Of a stretch of DNA of 64,000 nucleotides, positions 52,312 through 61,336 are shown piece by piece; position 1 is the first letter of the stretch; every line of letters begins with the position of its first letter. The stretch covers positions 1 through 64,000 of the forward strand of contig DATBQE010000172.1 in NCBI GenBank assembly GCA_036561005.1, read 5' to 3'. A program made the translations under genes and the position numbers. The notes beneath the pieces were generated by a model. That model was not told the origin of the DNA. It saw nothing but the letters and a program-made list of their open reading frames with translations, and made no database searches. The DNA is from PKWO01 sp036561005. Lineage in GTDB: Bacteria; Pseudomonadota; Gammaproteobacteria; Burkholderiales; Burkholderiaceae_D.

Positions 52312-52571
52312 GGTAGTCCCCCGTGTCGAATCCCGATTCGGCGAAAAGCATCCGCGTCGGACAATATCCGGTGCGGCAGCGATGCACGGACTCTTGGGCG
52401 TCATTTGGCACGCATTTGCTTTGCCCATCATCACCCTATCACCGGTCGCACGTGAAATCGCGGTAATAATAGACAGCAGCACGCGGTACTTTGCCCGTCG
52501 CCAGCGCCAACACATCGGTTGCGCGATAATGTCGTCCAGTAGTCAAACACTTCTGACCGAAGATTCCTCAT

Positions 52572-53192
52572 ATGCACATTGACCCCGCACAACAAAGAAC
52601 CATCGACAATTACAAACTATTGACCAACCTTGTCGTGCCACGCCCCATCGCGTGGGTCACATCAATCAATGATGCCGGCCTGGTCAATCTCGCCCCTTAC
52701 AGCTTCTTCAACGCCGTTGGGTCCGACCCGCTCTACCTGGTAATCAGCATCGGCAACAACGATGCCGGCGAGCTCAAGGACACGGGGAAAAACATCCTCT
52801 CCAACCGAGAGTTCGTCGTGAACATGGTGACGGAAGATTTGTTCGAAGCCATGAACATCAGCGCCGCCGATTTCCCGTCCGACCAAAGTGAAACTGACGC
52901 CGTGGGTCTCGACACTGCAGCCTCGATTCATGTCAAGGTTCCGCGTGTGGCAAGAGCGCAAGCCAGCATGGAGTGCAAGCTGCATGACACGCAACGTCTG
53001 GGCGCCAACTTGCTTGTGATTGGCGAAGTGGTGATGTTCCACGTGGCCGACCAGTTGGTTGGCCCGCGTCTGCACATCAACGACTTCGCGCCGCTGGGCC
53101 GGCTTGGGTCGCCTTCGGTATATTGCCGCACCACGGATCGGTTCGACGTGGCGCGCATCAGCTATGCGCAATGGAAAGAAACGCACAAGTGA
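52572..53192 (+). CDS. flavin-reductase-like (FMN-binding split-barrel) protein
   Basis: The 206 residues match the flavin-reductase-like, DIM6/NTAB-type family: LVVPRPIAWVTSINDAGLVNLAPYSFFNAV (in part), NREFVVNMVTEDL and GVVVMFHVADQLVG-like EVVMFHVADQLVG. It binds FMN and may reduce flavins or act as a small oxygenase partner. Nothing nearby suggests a substrate. It is divergent from the DUF1566 gene. The translation start ATG has a weak GAAGA upstream. Confidence 0.88.
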   Translation: MHIDPAQQRTIDNYKLLTNLVVPRPIAWVTSINDAGLVNLAPYSFFNAVGSDPLYLVISIGNNDAGELKDTGKNILSNREFVVNMVTEDLFEAMNISAADFPSDQSETDAVGLDTAASIHVKVPRVARAQASMECKLHDTQRLGANLLVIGEVVMFHVADQLVGPRLHINDFAPLGRLGSPSVYCRTTDRFDVARISYAQWKETHK

Positions 53193-53255
53193 TCGACCGC
53201 ACGTGTCGCCAAAGACGGCATCACGCGGAATTGAAAAATATCCGGAGGAATTACC

Positions 53256-54692
53256 ATGCAAAAATTGACTCGCAAAATTGCCCTGCCGCTAGCTTTTGTT
53301 CCCATCCTGGCAGCGTGCAACGGCGGCGCCGGACGCGATGCCGACGTTCAGAACAAACAGCTTTCGCACGTGCAAAAAACCGTTGCGTCCAATTACTCGG
53401 ACGCTGTTCAAGAGCTTTATATTGCCTATTTCGGACGCCCTGCCGACCCGGGAGGATTGGCCAATTTTGAAGCCGCGCTGGCCGCCGACAACGCGCCCAC
53501 CGACATTGCCAATCTCAGTCTGGCTTATAAGTCCGATGCGGCAGTGCGCACCTTAATCGACAGTTTCGGCAGCAGCGCCGAATCGCTCGCGCTTTACGGG
53601 AGCGGCAGCACAGCCGATTTCGTCACCGCGATCTTCCAAAATGTACTGGGGCGCGCGCCAAACCCTTCAGGATTGAGTTTCTGGGCCGGCGCCATCGATA
53701 GCGGCTCTCTGAGCCGCGGCGATGCGGCCCTATCCATTGCAGCGGGCGCGTTGAGCAACACCACCGCACAAGGCCTGCTTGATGCCGAACTGATCGCCAA
53801 TCGCCGTAAGGTCGCGGACTATTTTACCGCTAGTCTCGCCACGCAAAACGCCACAGCGGGCTACAAAGGCAGCGCGGCTGCCGCTGCCGCACGCACAATG
53901 TTGAACATGGTCATTGCGCAAACATCAACCGCGGCCTATCAACCAAAGGCCGTCGCCATCGTGACAGACCTGCAATCTGGTGCAAGCGTTGCGACGGCGA
54001 ACGCAAGCTCGGTGCCATCGGCGCCGGGACAATCGCAACTGGTATTTTCAGGCTACACGTTCAATGTGCGCAGCGGTGGTGGCGGGCCCGGCCCCAATAA
54101 CTGGAGCAAGCAAAACGCGTGGGTGGACGCCAGCGGCTACCTGCACCTGAAGATTTCCTACGACAACGGACAATGGAATGCCGCCGAGATTTACACCAGC
54201 CAATCTTTCGGCTTTGGCACCTACCAGTTCAAGATCATCGGCCACCCCGAAATCATGGACCGGAACGTCGTGCTGGGCCTGTTTCCCTATACAACGCCTG
54301 CCGTCGGTCCAGATGGCACCAATGAAATCGATATCGAATTTGCTACTTGGGGCGGCGTACAGCCGCAACATGGAAACTGGACCGTGTGGCCTGCCAACAC
54401 GAGCGGCGTCGATACATCCTATCAATTCGATATGAGCGGCAACACTGGCAGGAGCACGCATCGCTTTGCGTGGTCCTCCACCCAACTCCAATTCCAGGCA
54501 TTGGCCGGCTTGACTGACACCGACGTCGGCCAATACGCAAACTGGACGTTTGCACCGGCAAACGATCTCAACCTGATCCCGCAAAACGCCATTCCTTTGC
54601 ACATGAACCTCTGGCTCTTTCAGGGCCAACCACCGGCTGACGGCGCGCAAGTGGAGTTGGTGATATCCGAGTTCAAGTTTACCGCCGGATAG
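53256..54692 (+). CDS. DUF4214 lipoprotein with GH16-like glycosidase domain
   Basis: The 478-residue lipoprotein starts with lipobox LAAC after a short hydrophobic stretch and GGAGGAA before its ATG. Residues 45-195 are a DUF4214 module (AVQELYIAYFGRPADPGGLANFEAALAA, GDAALSIAAGALSNTTAQG). Residues 270-478 look like a GH16 beta-sandwich with NEIDIEFATWGG near residue 362, whose ExDxxE-like EIDIE is the GH16 catalytic motif, and a final ELVISEFKFTAG. It is predicted to cleave or rearrange beta-linked glucans or galactans at the cell surface. The shared module with the gene at 61775 is striking. Confidence 0.87.
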   Translation: MQKLTRKIALPLAFVPILAACNGGAGRDADVQNKQLSHVQKTVASNYSDAVQELYIAYFGRPADPGGLANFEAALAADNAPTDIANLSLAYKSDAAVRTLIDSFGSSAESLALYGSGSTADFVTAIFQNVLGRAPNPSGLSFWAGAIDSGSLSRGDAALSIAAGALSNTTAQGLLDAELIANRRKVADYFTASLATQNATAGYKGSAAAAAARTMLNMVIAQTSTAAYQPKAVAIVTDLQSGASVATANASSVPSAPGQSQLVFSGYTFNVRSGGGGPGPNNWSKQNAWVDASGYLHLKISYDNGQWNAAEIYTSQSFGFGTYQFKIIGHPEIMDRNVVLGLFPYTTPAVGPDGTNEIDIEFATWGGVQPQHGNWTVWPANTSGVDTSYQFDMSGNTGRSTHRFAWSSTQLQFQALAGLTDTDVGQYANWTFAPANDLNLIPQNAIPLHMNLWLFQGQPPADGAQVELVISEFKFTAG

Positions 54693-54730
54693 TCGCCCAA
54701 CGGTTTGCGATGGCGTGATTGCGCAGCCTG

Positions 54731-56245
54731 TCAGACCTTGACGAAAGCCAAGTCGTGCCCTTCGCGCCTGCTAAGGTAGCCCGTTACCCGGCCACTCGCA
54801 TCGCGTTCAAATATGACGCTGGTGCGCGGTGAGTCGACAGGCGTAAAGAAATCGTGGGCCAACGGGTTGAGAACGTGCGGCTTGCCGTCTTTCCCTGACA
54901 TCAGCAGAGTTTCGCCCTCTTGCACAATCGCCACCATAGACTGGCCGGCGAATTCGTACGAACCAATATAGTCTTTCCATGCAAGCTTGGAAACCGGCGG
55001 CAGCGACACAACATTTTCCATCGCCCGGCTTTGCAGAGTCAACATCTTCCAGGATGATCCGTCCTTGACCCAGGTTTCGGTCGAGCGGTAATTCGTATGC
55101 AATTCCTGGCCGTAATACTGCGTAACACGTTCGTGAATGAAACTGGCAATTGCCACATTGCCCGCGCGATGTACTACCAAATCTCGTGCCGGCAAAATCG
55201 CCGACGTGATGCCTGCAGGTGCCGCAGGGACCACCGTCAATGCATCATCAAGCCGATGCAACACCACGCCGCCGCTGCTGACATAGCCCGCGACGCGCCC
55301 GGCTGCATCGCGCTGGAAAAAAATGCGCGGCCGCAACGCGCCGGCCGGCATGCCCGGGCTGTAGAACACGTCGACACTTTCCGGAACGTAGCGCACCGGT
55401 TTCGCGCCATTGGTCGATGAAGTCAGTCCCTCGCCGTCGCGCTTGAGCACTGCAACGACGCCGGGTGCGACTTGATAGGCTCCCGCATACTCATTCCACA
55501 GAGACTCGGGTAAGGCCGCGGGGGCCGGGTCCTGGTGCAATGGAATCGTATGACTACCGAATAATTTCCAGGCACTGCCATGGCGACGCCAGGTTTGCAC
55601 GAGGAGGTACTTGAGGGAAATCTGCCCGTGCTCGGCCATGGGCGAAGGATGATTCACCTGCTCGTCGACAAAGCTGGACACCGCCACATTGCCCCTTTGA
55701 TGCAGCACCCATTGCGTTACCGTGTCACTTGCGGACAGCCCTTTTACCGAGATACCCGGCGCGATGCTTTCAACGTCGCGGCGCGTCCGCACGATTCCGT
55801 CTTCGTCTACGAAAAGCAGGTCGGCATCGAGATAGGCGTTGCGCGCCGCATTGTCGCCGCGTTCGCTCACCTCGAGCAAGGCTTGCGTCTTCCGCTTCAG
55901 CAAAGCAGAAATCGCATCAGTTCTATCGCGCTTCTCATCGTGCTGCACGGCGCCGTCGCCGCCGGAAAACAAAACATCTTGATCGAGCAAGGCGTCGGCG
56001 GCCTTCTCGTCACCTTTGGCGCCCGCCACTGAATATGCCTCAATGCCTTTATCCATCAACATCGAGGCAAAGGAATCGCCTCGATCGGCCGCATGTGCAT
56101 TGAAAACCGGAAAAGCCAGGCATGTCATGCCAGTGACAATAAGCTTGACCAGGTCGAAACACGCTCCGGCGCGCGCCCGAGTGACGGATCGGACATATTC
56201 ACTGTGATGGGCGCCGTCGGTACCGGCGGCCAGGAAAACCTTCAT
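54731..56245 (-). CDS. exported protein with duplicated NTF2-like/DUF3471-like halves
   Basis: The 504-residue protein has a long N-terminus of about 34 residues before the hydrophobic core VKLIVTGMTCLAFPVFNAHA, so its true start may be further in; the ATG at 56245 has AGGA seven bases upstream. The body holds SnoaL/DUF4440 NTF2-like segments (DKGIEAYSVAGAKGDEKAADALL and ERGDNAARNAYLDADLLFVDEDG). The region from about 170 to 330 repeats from about 340 to 500: QRGNVAVSSFVDEQV matches RAGNVAIASFIHERV, and YAGAYQVAPGVVAVLKRDGE matches YIGSYEFAGQSMVAIVQEGE. Role unknown; no catalytic residues evident. Confidence 0.75.
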   Translation of the reverse strand: MKVFLAAGTDGAHHSEYVRSVTRARAGACFDLVKLIVTGMTCLAFPVFNAHAADRGDSFASMLMDKGIEAYSVAGAKGDEKAADALLDQDVLFSGGDGAVQHDEKRDRTDAISALLKRKTQALLEVSERGDNAARNAYLDADLLFVDEDGIVRTRRDVESIAPGISVKGLSASDTVTQWVLHQRGNVAVSSFVDEQVNHPSPMAEHGQISLKYLLVQTWRRHGSAWKLFGSHTIPLHQDPAPAALPESLWNEYAGAYQVAPGVVAVLKRDGEGLTSSTNGAKPVRYVPESVDVFYSPGMPAGALRPRIFFQRDAAGRVAGYVSSGGVVLHRLDDALTVVPAAPAGITSAILPARDLVVHRAGNVAIASFIHERVTQYYGQELHTNYRSTETWVKDGSSWKMLTLQSRAMENVVSLPPVSKLAWKDYIGSYEFAGQSMVAIVQEGETLLMSGKDGKPHVLNPLAHDFFTPVDSPRTSVIFERDASGRVTGYLSRREGHDLAFVKV

Positions 56246-56621
56246 GGGCAAGTCCTTTCAGAAAAAGGCAAAGCACAAAGACAATGTGAGCACAAAGTCT
56301 ACTACTTGCCGCGTCGCCCTGCCTGAATGTTCGAGCCGCGCAAACGCGACCAAGTCGCCGCCGTGTTGCAAATAAGTGCAGGTGCGACAAAATCAGCTTA
56401 AAGATGTCGAATAGCAAACTATCACTGAGGATCAGTGAAATTTTCCACCGCAATTCGGCTATCCCAGCCGACTCATGTCGAACAATCAACCACGCAGCAC
56501 GCAAGGCAATCTGTTGCATGAATACCGGAAGTGATTCGGAATCCCGGGCTACTTGCCATGCATCATGTAAAATCTACATCGCCCGGTAGCAGTTCGCTGC
56601 GATAAACAAGACATTTTCGAC

Positions 56622-57407
56622 ATGATGCGGATATTGAAAGAGTGCATAGCAGCCTTGTTGCTCGGTTTCCTCGTGCCACAGCTTTCCGCCTATGGAGCAG
56701 ACACCATACGCGTTCGCGTAACCGATTTCGCACCGAACTATTTTGTCAGCGAAGGCCGCTGGACCGGACTTGACGTCGAATTGGCCGAGGCACTCGTGGC
56801 CGAAGCGGGCTTTTCGATCGAATTTGTCAGTCTGCCATGGAGCCGCGCGCTCGCCTACATGCAGAGCGGCCAATTGGACATGATGATGAATATCTCCAAA
56901 ACGCCCGACCGGGAAGCGTATCTTGATTTCATCGGCCCGGAACGAATTTCCACGCGCGTTTTGGTAGTACGGAAGGAAAATCTGGGGTTGCACATTGAAA
57001 ATATCGATCAACTAGTCGATGCAGCGCGTGCAAGAAATCTGAAATTCGGCATCCAGAATGACGCCAAGTATTCCGACGAATTCGATGCAAGACTGTTAGC
57101 CGATCAGGCCTTTGCCGCGCGCTTTGACCAAGTGCCGCAAGCTGCACTGTTGGCGAGAAAAACCCAGGCGGGACACAATCTCGGATTCTTTGAAGATCTC
57201 AGTTATGCGGCCTATCAGCTCAAGCATTCCCCGGAATTTGAAGGGTTGGCGATCCACCCATTCACGCTTTCGGTCAGTCCTGCCTATTTCGGCATCAGCA
57301 AACAACTGGACCCTGTCAAAGAGAACAGGCTGCGCGCAGCGTTCGCCCGATTGGACAAGAACGGCACGCTGACAAAAATCAGGGCGCGCTGGGAAAAGAC
57401 GCCATAG
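56622..57407 (+). CDS. exported amino-acid-type extracellular solute-binding protein (family 3)
   Basis: A signal peptide (residues 1-24, ending LSAYGAD) precedes a periplasmic-binding-protein fold of the SBP_bac_3 family: IRVRVTDFAPNYFVSEGRWTGLDVELAEALVAEAGFSIEFVSLPWSRALAYMQSGQLDMMMNISKTPDRE in parts. The later ALLARKTQAGHNLGFFEDLSYA and PVKENRLRAAFARLDKNGTLTKI complete it. The 261-residue length is normal. No transporter genes are adjacent, so it may be an orphan or serve in chemoreception. Ligand unknown. Confidence 0.88.
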   Translation: MMRILKECIAALLLGFLVPQLSAYGADTIRVRVTDFAPNYFVSEGRWTGLDVELAEALVAEAGFSIEFVSLPWSRALAYMQSGQLDMMMNISKTPDREAYLDFIGPERISTRVLVVRKENLGLHIENIDQLVDAARARNLKFGIQNDAKYSDEFDARLLADQAFAARFDQVPQAALLARKTQAGHNLGFFEDLSYAAYQLKHSPEFEGLAIHPFTLSVSPAYFGISKQLDPVKENRLRAAFARLDKNGTLTKIRARWEKTP

Positions 57408-58339
57408 CAAAATTTGCAGCGCAAATTGAACGGAACAAGATAGTCAAAGCTGTGAATTCCACGACGCAACGGTTTTCGTGCGGGGAGCACGGGCTCTGCA
57501 CAAGACACCGTGGTCCAGCTTTCCTGGTGCCAGATAAACTGCGCAGGGTGCCGACTGTCTCCGCAGGTGCATTCGATGTTGAATATTTCTTTGCACCAGT
57601 CGGAATCTTGCGCTTGGGCACAAAACCGAAATTGCCAACCACGCCAACACGCGCGCTTTGCTGATGCACGATGAACGGCGCGCTGTAATCGGGCCAAGTT
57701 TCCATTTTCCAGGCAACCGCCGTCAGGTGTCTGACAACCAGAAAACGCTCGCGAAGTTCAATAACGGGCGGCGGCAAGTAGTTGGCGCACATAGCATTTT
57801 GGCAATGAGCAATGTTTTTGATTCCACTTTCGAATTTGTATACGATATGCTGCATAAAAACACAGTGCATGAGCACAACCGTGCAATTGATCATGATGCG
57901 CGATCGGGGGAAGCGGCTTTCGAAATCGAAGCTTTTCGATCGGCATAATTCCCGGCATTTCGGACGCTGCGTTATCGGCGAATTTCAGGATATTGAAACA
58001 CGTCGCACAATGACCATTGCGCGCTTCGCCAATTCGCCCGATGCGGAAGGCGGGGTCGGCTTTACGACGCCCGCATCGTGTGGATGAACGAAGACGGCCG
58101 CTTCATGTTGACCGGCTTCGAACGCACACGGGTCGGTGGCGATGAAGTCGAGGTGGTGCAATCGTGGTTGGTGTTCCCAAATGAAGATGCGCAGAAGATG
58201 CCTGAAGGACGCTAGCAATGAATCGCATCACCCACTTCATGCATCTGGAAGGCCAGCGGAATTCATGGGTCAATCAGCGTGCATCGATAGATTCTGCGCA
58301 ATCCAAGAAATGATTCGGCCAGCGACCAAGGTTACAAAG
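57408..58339. other. gene-poor region with at most a degenerate remnant
   Basis: No intact gene is supported in this 932-base stretch. Several short ORFs exist on both strands (such as 57379-57894 on minus, 57658-57948 and 57812-58087 on plus), but none has a ribosome binding site, a recognisable family or protein-like composition throughout. A coding remnant appears near 58057-58215. The rest may be decayed DNA or an insertion scar. Confidence 0.5.
58057..58215 (+). pseudogene. C-terminal remnant of a small unknown protein
   Basis: An uninterrupted frame reads RLYDARIVWMNEDGRFMLTGFERTR, VGGDEVEVVQSWLVFPNEDAQKMPEGR and a stop at 58213-58215, a composition that looks like a real protein end. 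No start or binding site opens it. A different frame immediately upstream (TIARFANSPDAEGG) may be its broken N-terminus, with a one- or two-base indel near 58045-58060. Family not recognised. Chance cannot be excluded. Confidence 0.35.
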
Positions 58340-59005
58340 TCAGGCGGCCCGGGATGCTACAACTCCAGCTTTGCGCATTACACCGACCGCCTGCACGTAC
58401 GCCTGGCACATGGTCAATAGCTCGGCATGCAATTTCCTGATTAACGCTGGCCCGGCATTTTGCTCGAACACCGTTCGAGTGACGCCGGTCATGGCAGCAC
58501 GTAGCATGTTCGTGACCAAGGCCACATCGTCGAACATCAGATCCGACGCGCTGCCCAGCATGACGTTGATCGCCTTCGTCAGGCGCGTACCCACCTTGCC
58601 AAGCAACTCGGGCACGTCCAATTCCGTCGTAACACGATACAGCGCAATCGATATTTCGGTGTTCGATGTTTTCGCCTCAATGTAGGCGGCCACCAGCCCT
58701 TCCACCATCCGCACTGCTGGCAAACCGGTGCCGGCGCGGCAAGCGCCCTCCAAAATGAACAGCACCTGATCCATGTGACGGCTCAATACCGCATAGAGCA
58801 AGGCTTGCTTGTGCGGAAAATATTGATACATAGTGCCGACCGACACGCCAGCCCGTTCGGCAACACGCGTAGTCGTCAGGCCCGATGCGCCTTCCACCAG
58901 CAAAACCTGAATGGTCGCTTCGAAAATCGCGTCGACCGTCGCTTCGGAACGTGCCTGACGCGGGGTTTTACGGGGCCTGAGTGCTGATATTTTCCTGGTA
59001 GCCAT
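58340..59005 (-). CDS. TetR/AcrR-family transcriptional regulator
   Basis: The start at ATG 59005 gives MATRKISALRPRKTPRQARSEATVDAIFEATIQVLLVEGASGLTTTRVAERAGVSVGTMYQYFPHKQALLYAVLSRHMDQVL (in parts). The N-terminal 75 residues hold the TetR DNA-binding domain with its LTTTRVAERAGVSVGTMYQYF helix-turn-helix. The remainder is a ligand-binding domain of 145 residues. It is divergent from a degenerate SDR gene. The intervening 53 bases contain a palindrome and a TATAAT box, so it probably represses that gene and perhaps itself. Confidence 0.92.
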   Translation of the reverse strand: MATRKISALRPRKTPRQARSEATVDAIFEATIQVLLVEGASGLTTTRVAERAGVSVGTMYQYFPHKQALLYAVLSRHMDQVLFILEGACRAGTGLPAVRMVEGLVAAYIEAKTSNTEISIALYRVTTELDVPELLGKVGTRLTKAINVMLGSASDLMFDDVALVTNMLRAAMTGVTRTVFEQNAGPALIRKLHAELLTMCQAYVQAVGVMRKAGVVASRAA

Positions 59006-59031
59006 GGTCAAATGAAATGCGAATAGAAAAC

Positions 59032-59051
59032 TGAAGAATCCTTCATATAAT
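59032..59051 (+). promoter_or_regulatory. palindromic operator abutting a TATAAT box between TetR and SDR genes
   Basis: TGAAG (59032-59036) and CTTCA (59041-59045) are a perfect inverted repeat around AATC. Immediately after it lies TATAAT (59046-59051), a consensus -10 element. Transcription would then start about 59058, next to the SDR ATG at 59059, so the mRNA may be leaderless. A weak -35 lies near 59023-59029. A TetR dimer on the palindrome would block this promoter. Confidence 0.5.
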
Positions 59052-59058
59052 GTAGCAC

Positions 59059-59766
59059 ATGACGACAATTCTCGAAAATCCGCAAATCGAACCGACACAC
59101 ACGACGGCCGTCCGCGCAATGCCCGCGCGAGTTAAACAAGTTTACCTGCCGAGTCAACGCGTGATTCTGGTTGCCGGCAGAGACAAATATATGGGTCGCG
59201 AGATCGCTTACCGCATGGGCATGACCGGTGCGCGCGTGCTGCTTGGCACGCATGACTCGCAGCATGGGGAATCCGCCGTTGCGGATATGCGCGAAGAAGG
59301 CATCTACGCCAATTTCGTTCATATCGATGGCGAAAAGCCCGACACATTAGCCGAAGTGGTGCGTTCAATCGAAGCAATCTACGGCCGACTTGACGTACTC
59401 GTGAACTGCGCCGGCATTGCCGATCAGGCCGACGGGCCACCGAGCAGCGTCGCTACCCAAGTTGTCAGACGCATATTCGACAGAAATTTCTTTGCCGCGC
59501 TTTCGACCACGCAAATCATGTTACCGCTGCTGCTCAAGTCGCGCGCGGGGCGTGTCGTCAACGTTTCGAGCGGCCTCGGTGCTCTCAGCAGCAACCACAG
59601 TGAGCAATGCGCCTTTACCGGTGCAAAACACCTCGGTCATAGCGCCTCAGATGCAGCCCTCAACATGCTGACCGTCCAGTTGGCCCATGAATTGAAAGAC
59701 CTCGGCATCAAGGTCAACGCCGCCGGCCCCGATTTCACGGCAATCGAATTGGGCAATTTCGATTGA
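59059..59766 (+). CDS. degenerate short-chain dehydrogenase-like protein
   Basis: The 235 residues clearly derive from the SDR family: VNCAGIADQADGPPSS (NAG-like), VNVSSGLGALSS (catalytic Ser region), and AALNMLTVQLAHELKDLGIKVNAAGPDFTA. However, the cofactor motif reads VAGRDKYMGREIA instead of TGxxxGIG, and the YxxxK site reads HSASD (residues 194-198), so both catalytic Tyr and Lys are lost. Reductase activity is unlikely; it may be a sensor or binding protein. It is divergent from a TetR gene with an operator-like repeat. Confidence 0.8.
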   Translation: MTTILENPQIEPTHTTAVRAMPARVKQVYLPSQRVILVAGRDKYMGREIAYRMGMTGARVLLGTHDSQHGESAVADMREEGIYANFVHIDGEKPDTLAEVVRSIEAIYGRLDVLVNCAGIADQADGPPSSVATQVVRRIFDRNFFAALSTTQIMLPLLLKSRAGRVVNVSSGLGALSSNHSEQCAFTGAKHLGHSASDAALNMLTVQLAHELKDLGIKVNAAGPDFTAIELGNFD

Positions 59767-60175
59767 CGAGTAAAACGGCGACGCGGCATTTCACGGTGCG
59801 CGCAACCGATTCCAAAGAATGTGTAATCACAACCTCGCACACAGTGAACCTGTCATTTCCAACAGGTTGAATTGACCCTGCAAGCATGTCAGCATCATCT
59901 TGGACTCTGTTTCAAAATCAGCGGGGCCAGTCGCCGCAACGAACAACGTATGGTAGTTCGGCAAGCATACGGATGGCCAAGATTGACAACGACGCCATGT
60001 CCATATGAAACTGATTCGTGTCAAAATATCCAGAGCAGCAGGAATAAGCCATTGCCCATGACAATCCGCCCATTCACCTCGTGCCAAGAGTCGCTAACAG
60101 CTATGAATTGATCACGGCAATTTTTCGCCCAATGCGGCGTACTGAAACCCTCCCTTTAGACCATCAGGCGCGACA
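59767..60175. other. intergenic region without recognised gene
   Basis: The 409-base gap follows the degenerate SDR gene. Short ORFs on both strands (59872-60111 plus, 59827-60087 minus) have no binding site or recognisable family. No terminator hairpin or promoter stands out; the promoter of the following gene probably lies near its 3' part. Confidence 0.5.
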
Positions 60176-60724
60176 ATGAGCACAATCACTTTTAAGAATA
60201 CAACTCAATTCATCGCCCAGTTCATTTTACGACAGGGACAAATGATCGTCGCACGCCTTCCTGGAATCGCGCCAAATGCGACGATGGCCGTACCGATCAA
60301 CGACGTCTATGAAATAGTTGCTTTGACTGATATTGGGGCCAATACCTACACTTCTGCACCGCAACAGGCGACGGGCGCGCAGGGATTTCTCGCTCAGGTC
60401 CTGGAAGACGCCGCTCAGGGAACCTACGAATTCGAAGTTGTGCAAGTTCCCAGCAGTTTCCCGGATCAGCTTCAATTTCAAAGCACCTGTGTTTCCCCTG
60501 TGGTTTTCAACATCAGCCGCAATGGCGTTGCCTCGCAAAGTGTCGTCGTACCGAATGCATTCGGCAAGGAAACGCTCGATATCGGCAATACTTTCAGCGC
60601 TTATGCAGTCATCAATGGGGTGACGACGCCCACCACGCAATTTACCAACGCCAATGCAATCGTCACCGCCCTCGAGGACACCAGCAATCTGGAGTCCGGA
60701 TACTTTACGCTCGAAGTTTCTTAA
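60176..60724 (+). CDS. unidentified protein built of two related halves
   Basis: The 182-residue protein has no signal peptide or membrane segment. Two halves of about 88 residues resemble each other: TITFKNTTQFIAQFILRQGQ, NDVYEIVALTDIGANTYTSAPQQATG, ALEDAAQG-like QVLEDAAQGTYEFEVVQ, and LQFQSTCVSPVVFNISRNGV, NTFSAYAVINGVTTPTTQF, ALEDTSNLESGYFTLEVS. Both end in a beta-like tail with Glu-Val. It suggests a tandem beta-sandwich. No family recognised, and its ATG lacks a good binding site. Confidence 0.65.
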   Translation: MSTITFKNTTQFIAQFILRQGQMIVARLPGIAPNATMAVPINDVYEIVALTDIGANTYTSAPQQATGAQGFLAQVLEDAAQGTYEFEVVQVPSSFPDQLQFQSTCVSPVVFNISRNGVASQSVVVPNAFGKETLDIGNTFSAYAVINGVTTPTTQFTNANAIVTALEDTSNLESGYFTLEVS

Positions 60725-60787
60725 AGCGGCGGGCATAAGGCAAACCGCCCAATCCAAGCTTCGAACACAATACTCAGGGTCCCGGCC

Positions 60788-61336
60788 ATGACAATGAACC
60801 CGATTTTCAAACGTTACTTTGCGCTTGTAAGCTTTGTATTGCTTGCTGCATGTGCTACCCAGGCGCCAAGCTCCGACAGTTGTGTCGGCAACGTAATCGT
60901 ACCGCCCGCCGGCTTGGTCGCCAGCTCAGACGATGCATTGCTGCAAAAAGCAATCGGCGCGCCGACCAAGGGCGCATTGTGCAAGGGTCAGGTTTTTGTC
61001 GCAGAAAAGGAAGTCACCGTCTATCGCGTGTGGGATGCGGCGAAGTCCTACACCTTGTTCGGTAGCTGGTGGTCGTTTTCATTGCCGCAAGGTCCGCGTG
61101 ACCAATACAGAGCGCAGAACGATATCTGCCCCGAATGGAGCCCGTTGAATAAAATGAGCGCCTGCACACTCAAAGTCGGCGCCAAAATTGTTGTCGGCCC
61201 CGGCCAAAGCGCGCAATGTACGGCAGCATTGCTGCCCGCGTCGGCAGTCAATCAGGTATACATACCCAATGACAGTCGCAACAACGTACTTTACGTGGAC
61301 CGCTGCACTGACGGCGCCGACTGGCCAGCCGAGTAG
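60788..61336 (+). CDS. lipoprotein of unknown function
   Basis: The ATG at 60788 (AGGG upstream) opens a lipoprotein with lipobox LLAAC at about residue 22, then 160 residues with six further cysteines: SCVGNVIVPPAG, ALCKGQVFV, DICPEWSP, ACTLKVG, QCTAALLP and DRCTDGADW. A run KSYTLFGSWWSFSLPQGPRDQYRAQNDI lies mid-protein. It may be a disulfide-rich surface lipoprotein, perhaps related to invasion or adhesion proteins. No family recognised. It follows the duplicated protein gene after 63 bases, so they may be co-transcribed. Confidence 0.7.
   Translation: MTMNPIFKRYFALVSFVLLAACATQAPSSDSCVGNVIVPPAGLVASSDDALLQKAIGAPTKGALCKGQVFVAEKEVTVYRVWDAAKSYTLFGSWWSFSLPQGPRDQYRAQNDICPEWSPLNKMSACTLKVGAKIVVGPGQSAQCTAALLPASAVNQVYIPNDSRNNVLYVDRCTDGADWPAE

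Noticed and set aside
57379..57894. 171-residue minus-strand ORF
   Set aside because: It overlaps the end of the solute-binding protein gene, has no ribosome binding site or recognised domain, and competing ORFs occur on both strands.
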